A stretch of DNA of 64,000 nt, taken from Phaeosaccion multiseriatum (Eukaryota; Ochrophyta, other classes). The notes below the pieces were generated by a model, which searched no databases, was not told the DNA's origin, and saw only the letters and a list, made by a program, of their open reading frames with translations. Of the stretch, positions 55,622 through 64,000 are shown in pieces (the stretch's first letter is position 1; every line of letters starts with the position of its first letter). The translations under genes and the position numbers were made by a program. The stretch spans positions 2,046,001 to 2,110,000 of the forward strand of contig OZ218957.1 of assembly GCA_965112735.1 (NCBI GenBank), in the 5' to 3' direction.

Positions 55622-57337
55622 GGGACCATGGTTGGCCTTTCTTTCTCTACTGCCTGCCTTCCTCCCCTCGTCCGGGGGCCTGGGAGGGGGGGGGGGGCAG
55701 AGGGTGGTATCGAAGCAGAAGGCCAGAGGTACAGCAGCAGCGGTAGCCGCATCAGCGCAGCGGTGTTGGGAAGAGGATTGAAGGGCTGGAGGGAGGGGAG
55801 AGGAAGGGGACGAGGGGTTACGCTCCGTGGTGTGCTCCTCTTCGCTCTCTCGTGCCCCCATGCCGTGCTGGAAGGAAGGCCTCCCTCTGACTGGGCGAAG
55901 GGGCGGACATCACTTCATTCACTCTTCCCTGGGGGCTGGGGGCTGGGGGGGTGTGTGTGTGTGTGTGTGTGCAGCCCCACAGAACAATTCAGGGATTGAT
56001 TGGCAACGGAGTGGATCCACACCCAACCTCTCTCTACCCACGTGACTCGACTCCACGAGCCGGGCGGCTTGATCTCAGCGGCGGAGTAGAGGCGGTTACC
56101 ACTCTCTCACACCAAGAGAATCTATCAGCGGCACATGGATGGTCGGAAACATATAGAAGGATTACCCACAGGCAAAGGATATTTCAGAGAGCGCCCGGTC
56201 GGTGTGCCTGCTTCCCCGAGGGGGTCCCGTCGGTAACCGCTATGGATGCCTTCCTGCCCCTCTGTGCCTCCCTGAACCTCCCCGGAGAGAGGACAGCGCG
56301 CTGCACTCGATAGCCGTGTATACTTTATACATATCGTGTTCGGTATATATATTTATATACATACCAGCCCTTAGAGATTTGTGACAAGAGACGTGAGTTG
56401 GTGAAGTCACTCGCATGAAGAAAGGAAGCAATTAATACAGAAGCTTAGATTTTGATAAAAATGTGCCCCCACCCCATCCTTTCCTTTCGCTTCCTCGTTG
56501 GCAAAAGGAGCAAGTGAATGACTTCAAGGCCGATGCCCACAGGCAATTGCTCGAAAGACTGATGAGATGCACGATAAGACACAAACCTCGTGTCTTTCTG
56601 GCAGTGCACTTCACTTCACCCCAGGGAGGGAGGGAGGGCGGGTCGTCTTTTTTTTCTCTTAACCACCCGTCGCTTGGATTTTTTATAATTAATTAATTAA
56701 TTAATTAATTAAAAAGATAAATTAAAAACAAAAAATCAACATCCTCTCTCTCTGCATCGTTTCCAGGGGGGAACATGTACGACCGCACCTTTCACTTTCA
56801 TTCTCACACAGAGCCCTCCCGTGCCCCGCCCCGGGGGGGAGAGGGAGGCGGGGCTCTACATACCTAAACCCACCCCACCTTGTCCCTCCATTCTACTGCA
56901 TAGGGGGGAGATGTATGTCTCTCCTCCTTCACTTCTTGAGCTACCCTACTGCCTCGACGGGGGGGAAAGTCGACAGCAGGCTGCGCACGCACACACGCCC
57001 GCCCGCACGCACGCACGTGCCTTTCTATCCGAATACTCTCATCGTTTCCCCCCAAACCCCCTCTCCGCTGGTCCATGGGGATACTTGGAAATCATCACAG
57101 ACACCCCGTCCCACACACCTTCAGGCACGCCTCTGTGTTTCTATCATAAAAGAAGGAGCCCAAGATCGAACATAGCGTCAAGGGCGAGGGGTCGTACCAA
57201 ACACACATTTGCACTATACCACTTGCCGTGCCGACCCGTCCCCCATGCGACCACCCTCCTACTCTTTCTCCTCCTCGTGCGATGAGTGAGTCCCCGGTGC
57301 CAGTTCAGCACTCGTCCTAATTACTTCTTCTCCCTCC
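55622..57337. other. Convergent intergenic region, sigma factor / OTC
   Basis: About 1.7 kb without a credible gene. It has a G run and TG repeat (55930-55970), AT-rich palindromic ATATATAT-type sequence (56340-56365), a pure TTAA tract (56688-56715) and C-rich patches. No frame shows a family pattern. Confidence 0.55.
56688..56715. repeat. (TTAA)n microsatellite
   Basis: About seven TTAA/AATT units in tandem. It is also a potential target for TTAA-specific transposons. Confidence 0.95.
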
Positions 57338-59817
<2,480 letters not shown>

Positions 59818-59958
59818 GGTTTCTTTTTTATTGTTGAGGTGAAGTGGGGGAAGGTGGAGGGGGGGCGGGGGGATATCGAGGAGGAAGCTCCGACCTCGAT
59901 TTAATGTCGAGGCCGTCTATTTCCCCTCCCCCCTTTTTTTTCTCCCCTCACTTTTACG
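59818..59958. promoter_or_regulatory. Shared divergent promoter, OTC / selenoprotein M
   Basis: 141 bp between divergent start codons. Near its middle lies an inverted repeat, CCTCGA at 59894-59899 and TCGAGG at 59907-59912, separated by TTTAATG. It could be an operator-like site read from both sides, but no factor can be named. Confidence 0.5.
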
Positions 59959-60755
59959 ATGGTGGGCCCTAGTAGGCCCGGCGTCCGAACCAGGAGAGGG
60001 GTTCGTCTTGGGAGCTTCAGTGTTTTGCTCAGCTTCTGTCTTCTTGCTGCGGTGGTTGCGATCAAGGGAGTCATTGACGTGAGGAGCCTCCCCTTCCTCT
60101 TTTTTCATTTCTCCTTCCCTTTCCCTACCCCTCTCCTTTCCTACACAAGGTCCCACTTGACTCTTTCCCACCTTGTCTCTCTCCACTGTCAGTCCCCAGA
60201 CTTCTTTTCTCCGCTCCTGTGCTACACAACACCATCTCACTTCCCCCCTCCCCGCCCCTCCCTCTCTCCCTCTCTCTCCCGTGCCCTTCCCTCGCGTCTC
60301 TTCCCTGCACTGGCATATCAATGCACAGACCTGCCCCGCGTGAAAGCTGAAGCGCCTGCCCGAGGTCAAGCGCTTCATCATGACAAAAGGTGAGAGAGCG
60401 TCACGACTAAAGGGTGACTCACCCGCAGAAGAGGTCGGTCCACACGGCGTGCCCTTCCCTCCCACTCTCCTCTCTCCCCTTCTGATATTGATGTTGTCTC
60501 TCTTCACATGCTACACTCTCTCTTTGATATGTCACCCGCAAAGGCCACGCCGACTCGTACAACGGACTCAGCATCAAGTTTAGACACGGCGCAGTGCCCA
60601 CCCTCATCGTGCTCTCTGACGAGGGAGTGGAGCTCGAGAGGATTAACCTAGAGCACTTTAGCACCGACAAGCTGCACGCGCTCATGCACGCCAAGGGGTT
60701 CACTCGCAAGGAAGGTGCCATTCCCCTGGAGCTTCGGAAGCCCATCCCTCGATAG
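59959..60755 (+). CDS. SELENOM: Selenoprotein M with in-frame UGA (Sec), 3 exons
   Basis: Exons 59959-60078, 60329-60389 and 60544-60755 give 130 residues if the TGA at 60341-60343 is read as selenocysteine (U). The N-terminus is a signal peptide (LGSFSVLLSFCLLAAVVA). Exon 2 encodes TCPAUKLKRLPEVKRFIMTK, aligning with the animal SelM TCGGUQLNRLKEVKAF segment, a C-x-x-U redox motif. Exon 3 encodes YNGLSIKFRHGAVPTLIVLS, GVELERINLEHFSTDKLHAL and HAKGFTRK, matching the SelM thioredoxin-like fold. SelM is an ER-lumen thiol-disulfide oxidoreductase. A SECIS element lies in the 3' UTR. A conventional gene caller would stop at the UGA and miss the gene. No KDEL-like tail is seen; the end is RKPIPR. 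Confidence 0.92.
60341..60343 (+). other. SELENOM: Selenocysteine codon (UGA)
   Basis: TGA in frame within T-C-P-A-[TGA]-K-L-K-R-L. The surrounding residues match SelM on both sides of the codon, and the frame stays open to TAG at 60753-60755. Confidence 0.92.
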
Positions 60756-60937
60756 GAGGCAATACAAACAGCTCTTTGATGATGGAGCTGGCAGTCCTTG
60801 CACCGCCCCCCCCGTTCCCTTTGCACCGTAGGCGTTGTATATTATCGTGCCAGGGGCTCCGAGGAGGGAGGGAGGAAGGGGACGTCCTGGCAGGCAGGGA
60901 TTTCAGCGGCGATTTCAGCTCCCACCATCCACCACTT

Positions 60938-60998
60938 GTGAAGCGAATGACGGAGCGCGCAGGCAACATCAATCTCTGCGCGCCTTTGACAGCTTTAC
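60938..60998 (+). promoter_or_regulatory. SECIS element in the 3' UTR of selenoprotein M
   Basis: Helix I is GTGAAGC (60938-60944) with GCTTTAC (60992-60998), one G-U pair. The core is ATGA at 60947-60950 opposite TGAC at 60987-60990 (tandem G-A quartet). Helix II includes a perfect 8-bp stem GCGCGCAG (60955-60962) with CTGCGCGC (60976-60983). The apical loop of 13 nt has the conserved AA at 60965-60966. Helix II is about 12 nt from quartet to loop, the usual distance. All defining SECIS parts are present. Confidence 0.9.
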
Positions 60999-61921
60999 TA
61001 CAGTAGCGTGGGTGGTGGCCTGGTTTGCACACACGCACAAGAGGCGCCGTGTATGTAAGTAAGGAAGGAAGTAAGAAGAAAGATAGGGAGAGAAGTGGCC
61101 GAGAAGTAAGGCGTAGGGTGCATTCTGTGGTATCATTCCCCTCCCCAAGTAGTGCCTTCCTAAGAGTAGAGCAGGCGGACGTACGAGTACAAATACACTC
61201 AAAGAAGTGCCACGTACTTCGAGTAAAGTATGAAAAACAACAATGTGAGGAAGATAAAAATTGCAGCAGAGCGGCAGAGGAGGAGGGCCCTTCAGAAACG
61301 AACGGCCTCATCGAACCTCTCCCCTCGAGCGCCAGAAAAAAGATTGATTCAATCTGGTGTTGTTCTCTGTTCAAGGTGTGCGGAATTATCCCCTCCTTCT
61401 CTTTCTCCGACTTTTGACTTCTACATAACATAACCCATGGCGCCTCTTCTTCGCTCCTTTGCTGCTGCGCTGGCCATGGTCCATCGTTGTTTTTTTACAA
61501 TTTGCTCGCCCCATAAGAAACCCCTCCAAGTATATCCTCCCCCATCCCCCTCCCCCCCCCCTTCCACCCCTGCTGCTAACGCCTCTCTGGCGTTTCAAGC
61601 CTGACCTTCACCCCCCCTGAGTGTGAGTGCTCCCACCCCCCCCCCCAGCCGCCTGCGTGCCCCTTCTCTCGACGGGCACCTCCTTGCACGATCGTTGCAT
61701 CCTCTCCTCCTCCTCTCTTTCCTTCCATCTTTCCTGTCTCCCACTCATCCTCCGACCCGCCCCTCCTCCCTGTAACATGCTTGTAACTGCCTGTAACTGC
61801 CCCTCCACAACAAAGCACCTGTGAAAAAACAAGAGTTTCACACCCCCACCACCACCATAAGGTGCTGCTGTGTCATCGCTCCCTCCCTCCCGTGCAATGC
61901 ATACCAATGGCGCTACAGCGG

Positions 61922-61946
61922 GCTGCTGTTATCACCAACTGCTGAT
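61922..61946 (+). repeat. Dispersed motif copy in intergenic DNA
   Basis: GCTGCTGTTATCACCAACTG then CTGAT differs from the consensus by one base in the 5' part. A weaker relative (CTGCTGTTTCAGCAACTACT) lies at about 62162-62190. Neither is in a recognised gene. Confidence 0.65.
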
Positions 61947-62361
61947 GCAAGCTGCTGCAAGCTCCCCATGGCCCCTCAGCCCCCAGAGCTGAGTAACTCA
62001 TGGGCATTAGCCATGACTTCCCTCCAGCGCGGGGGTGGGGCGCGGGGGCGGCGAAGAGCGAAGAACCAACACCTTCACTCACGGGCCGCGGCGGCCAGAA
62101 GGATGATGCGTCTTCCTCCCTCCACAACGTGCCATCCCATTTCCCTCCACACCCTGCCACTGCTGCTGTTTCAGCAACTACTGCTGCTGATGTTTGCTGC
62201 TGTAGCTGCTGCTACTCCTTCTACCACTACTTCTACTGCTCCTGCTCCTGCTCCTGCTGCAGCTGCTGCCAAGGCCGTTCTTGGCCCTGGCCCATGCACT
62301 GACCATTAAAGCGCCACTCAAGCTTTCACTCGGCGGTTGCTGCGAGCGGGGATAGCTGTCG

Positions 62362-62368
62362 ATAGAGA

Positions 62369-62430
<62 letters not shown>
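62362..62430. repeat. (GA)n microsatellite
   Basis: About 70 bp of nearly pure GA repeat in intergenic DNA downstream of the Mpv17-like gene. Confidence 0.95.
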
Positions 62431-62435
<5 letters not shown>

Positions 62436-62689
62436 TAAGCGACAAAAGGCAGGGAGGAGGAGGGGGCGTACAGAGTCAGAGTCAGTCGGGACAAAAGGGA
62501 GAGACCAGACCGAACGAGCCCGCTCTCTTGCCCTGGGCGAAGTGATTCATCATCCCTCCTCCCTCTACTTGAAATTGGCCCCGATCCCCCCCCCCCTCTC
62601 CCCCCCCACCACCACCTCTCCTCTCCCTCTATCATGTTGTTCGCTCCCCTCCCCCTCCCCACGCGCTTCCATACCCCTCACCCCTCAAG

Positions 62690-64000
62690 TCAACTCACCT
62701 CCCCGTCCTCCTCTTCCTTGTTGTCCTGATTCGCCACCGAGGAGAGAATCGTCACCCACACCACCTCCATCATGTCAATGAACAGCAACTTCAAGTCCTT
62801 GGGAATGACGTTGTTGAAGCTGACGCAATGAATCAACGGCCAGAAGCGCCATGACGAGGTTATAGCTGGCCAGGCAGTCTCTTGGATCAGCTCCCACACT
62901 TCCTTTGGCTTGTAGCCTTGCAGTCCGTAGGTGAAGCTTGTGTAGGCGGCGTTGAGTACTATGCTGTACACCGTCTGATCGGCCACCACCTAAGGATATA
63001 CGCGGAGGAAGGATGGCAGCGGATGGGGCGTTGAGGAGGGAGAGGAGGAGGAGGAGGAGGAGGAGAAGGAGGAGGAGGAGGAGGAGGAGGAGGAGGAGGA
63101 GGAGGAGGAGGAGTGCGACTCTATTCCTTCTCAACCCTTCTTCCCTCTCCACATTTCTCTCTCGATGTCTCTATCTCACTCTGTTTCGGTCTCTACCTCT
63201 CTCTCTCTCTCTGCCTCAGCACCCGCCTCTCTCCCTGTCCGTCCATCTTGTCTGTCTGGCTTGTCTGGCTGACGAACTGCACACACTTTACTGACCTTGG
63301 GAATGAAGTTCCACCAAGCCCCTCCAAAGTTCAGATACGTCTGCATGAACTCGATCCAATAGTGGCACATGGGGCCGTGAACAATGAGGCCTGCCAGAGA
63401 GCTTCGCCCCGTGCGCCATAAGTCAATGGTCTTGAGGTCTTTCCCCTGTAACGTTTGGGCGCAAAAGTCGCCGAGTCCGTAAGCGAAGGCCGAGGTGAAT
63501 GCCTTTGTGACGATCGGGTTGGTACCTGGGCCAGTGGGGGGGGGGGGGAGAAGATAATGGAGGGTTTGGGTTGCGAGGTGTGTGGGGTCAGGTGTGGTGG
63601 GTTTGGGACGGCAGAATCTCTTCTCATATTTGGAATACCGTGATACACGTTATGCAGATATATATTTCTCTGTTTCAAGCAAGGCCTGGACGCTATAGAG
63701 CGAACAGCGCGCACGCGAGAGAGAGAGAGAGAGTGAGAGAGGAGGAAGGAGAGAGATGGAGTAAGAGACAGAGAGAGATGGAATAACAGAAAGAGAGAGG
63801 GAGGCGGGGAGAGAGATGGAGGAAGAGAGAGAGCGAGAGAGAGAGAGAGGTGGCGACAGGCTTCTTTGCCTTTTCATGCGCTCACAACAACGCCACGTAC
63901 CGACTGTTGTCTCATAGCGCAGGAAGTTGCTTGAGGGCATCCTTAGCACAATTTCCCACCAGGTCCATCCCCTGCTCAGCTCCAAATCCACTGTGCTGAT
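62690..64000 (-). CDS. Mpv17/PXMP2-family membrane protein, partial (5' end beyond the window)
   Basis: Three exons are visible: 64000-63901 (cut by the right edge), 63525-63296 and 62989-62690. They join in phase 1 and phase 0. The family core is clear: TNPIVTKAFTSAFAYGLGDF then CAQ, WRTGRSSLAGLIVHGPMCHY, VVADQTVYSIVLNAAYTSF, and SSWRFWPLIHCVSFNNVIPK with DLKLLFIDMMEVVWVTILSS. Mpv17/PXMP2 proteins have four membrane helices and sit in the inner mitochondrial or peroxisomal membrane (or chloroplast in algae), acting as channels or supporting metabolite balance. The C-terminus is acidic (NKEEEDGE). It ends at TGA 62690-62692 if read through, but a GTGAGT donor right after GAG leaves a further 3' exon possible. 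Confidence 0.85.
63036..63113. repeat. (GGA)n repeat in an intron of the Mpv17-like gene
   Basis: Almost pure GGA units between the exons at 63296 and 62989, giving artefactual poly-R, poly-E and poly-L frames. Confidence 0.95.
63714..63850. repeat. (GA)n-rich tract in the first visible intron of the Mpv17-like gene
   Basis: Imperfect GA repeats occupy the intron between 63900 and 63526. Confidence 0.9.

Larger units (their letters stand above)
60756..62689. other. Convergent intergenic region after selenoprotein M
   Basis: Apart from the SECIS (60938-60998) and a copy of the dispersed motif (61922-61946), this 1.9-kb stretch shows C-rich patches (61545-61660, 62585-62610), CTG-rich sequence (62160-62270) and a GA microsatellite (62362-62430). 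No gene is seen. Confidence 0.55.

Noticed and set aside
62331-62440. GA-rich tract as a possible coding Arg/Glu repeat
   Set aside because: Pure dinucleotide repeat, no flanking coding signal.

Overview
This is a nuclear window from a eukaryote with a secondary plastid, most likely a photosynthetic stramenopile (heterokont alga). Genes carry many GT-AG introns. One protein, a plastid-type sigma-70 factor, begins with a signal peptide ending in VSAF, the kind of cleavage motif typical of heterokont plastid presequences. Another gene encodes a selenoprotein with an in-frame UGA and a SECIS element. The gene cut by the left edge encodes a TPH-type flagellar coiled-coil protein, so a flagellated stage is likely. 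I cannot name the genus.

Layout. 1-279: 3' end of a flagellar gene. 1.3-3.9 kb (-): TMEM180/MFSD13A-like MFS transporter. 4.7-15.8 kb (+): a large membrane histidine-kinase gene that joins two sensor modules around a receiver domain. 16.5 kb: a TTAA-flanked MITE-like element. 17.4-20.5 kb (+): GT31 galactosyltransferase. 20.7-21.7 kb (+): an unrecognised gene. 22.5-23.8 kb (-): class I methyltransferase. 24.6-26.7 kb (+): REXO4-type exonuclease. 27.8-30.1 kb (-): PC-esterase/NXPE-like protein. 31.1-32.1 kb (-): Q-rich protein with an LSD1-like zinc ribbon. 32.5-36.5 kb (-): membrane-anchored gelsolin-repeat protein. 36.9-39.4 kb (-): ribosomal protein uL5. 39.7-40.2 kb (+): NOPCHAP1-like snoRNP chaperone. 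40.6-42.5 kb (-): ribosomal protein eS21. 42.7-47.4 kb (+): degenerate topoisomerase II-like protein. 48.6-50.9 kb (-): OLA1/YchF ATPase with a 10-nt microexon. 51.0-52.9 kb (+): TPT-family plastid transporter. 53.4-55.6 kb (+): plastid sigma factor. 57.3-59.8 kb (-): ornithine carbamoyltransferase. 60.0-60.8 kb (+): selenoprotein M. 62.7-64 kb (-): Mpv17/PXMP2-family protein, cut by the right edge.

The genes are packed largely as divergent pairs with short shared promoters (OTC/SelM 141 bp, OLA1/TPT 146 bp, eS21/topo-like 225 bp, uL5/NOPCHAP1 236 bp), alternating with convergent 3' ends. Translation and ribosome-assembly genes cluster (uL5, NOPCHAP1, eS21, OLA1, REXO4). Introns are loaded with simple repeats, and trinucleotide repeats also expand inside exons as poly-E, poly-Q, poly-G, poly-S and poly-A runs.

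The most notable signals are: the Sec-UGA plus SECIS of SelM; a topoisomerase II paralog without ATPase domain or catalytic tyrosine; a 10-nt microexon that encodes the OLA1 P-loop; a recurring motif of about 22 bp (core TGTATCACCAACTGCTGCTG) found in exons in several reading frames and in introns; the dual-module histidine kinase; and the 91-bp TTAA-flanked inverted-repeat element. All exon calls come from reading splice signals, frame and family similarity by eye. No alignment or search was run.
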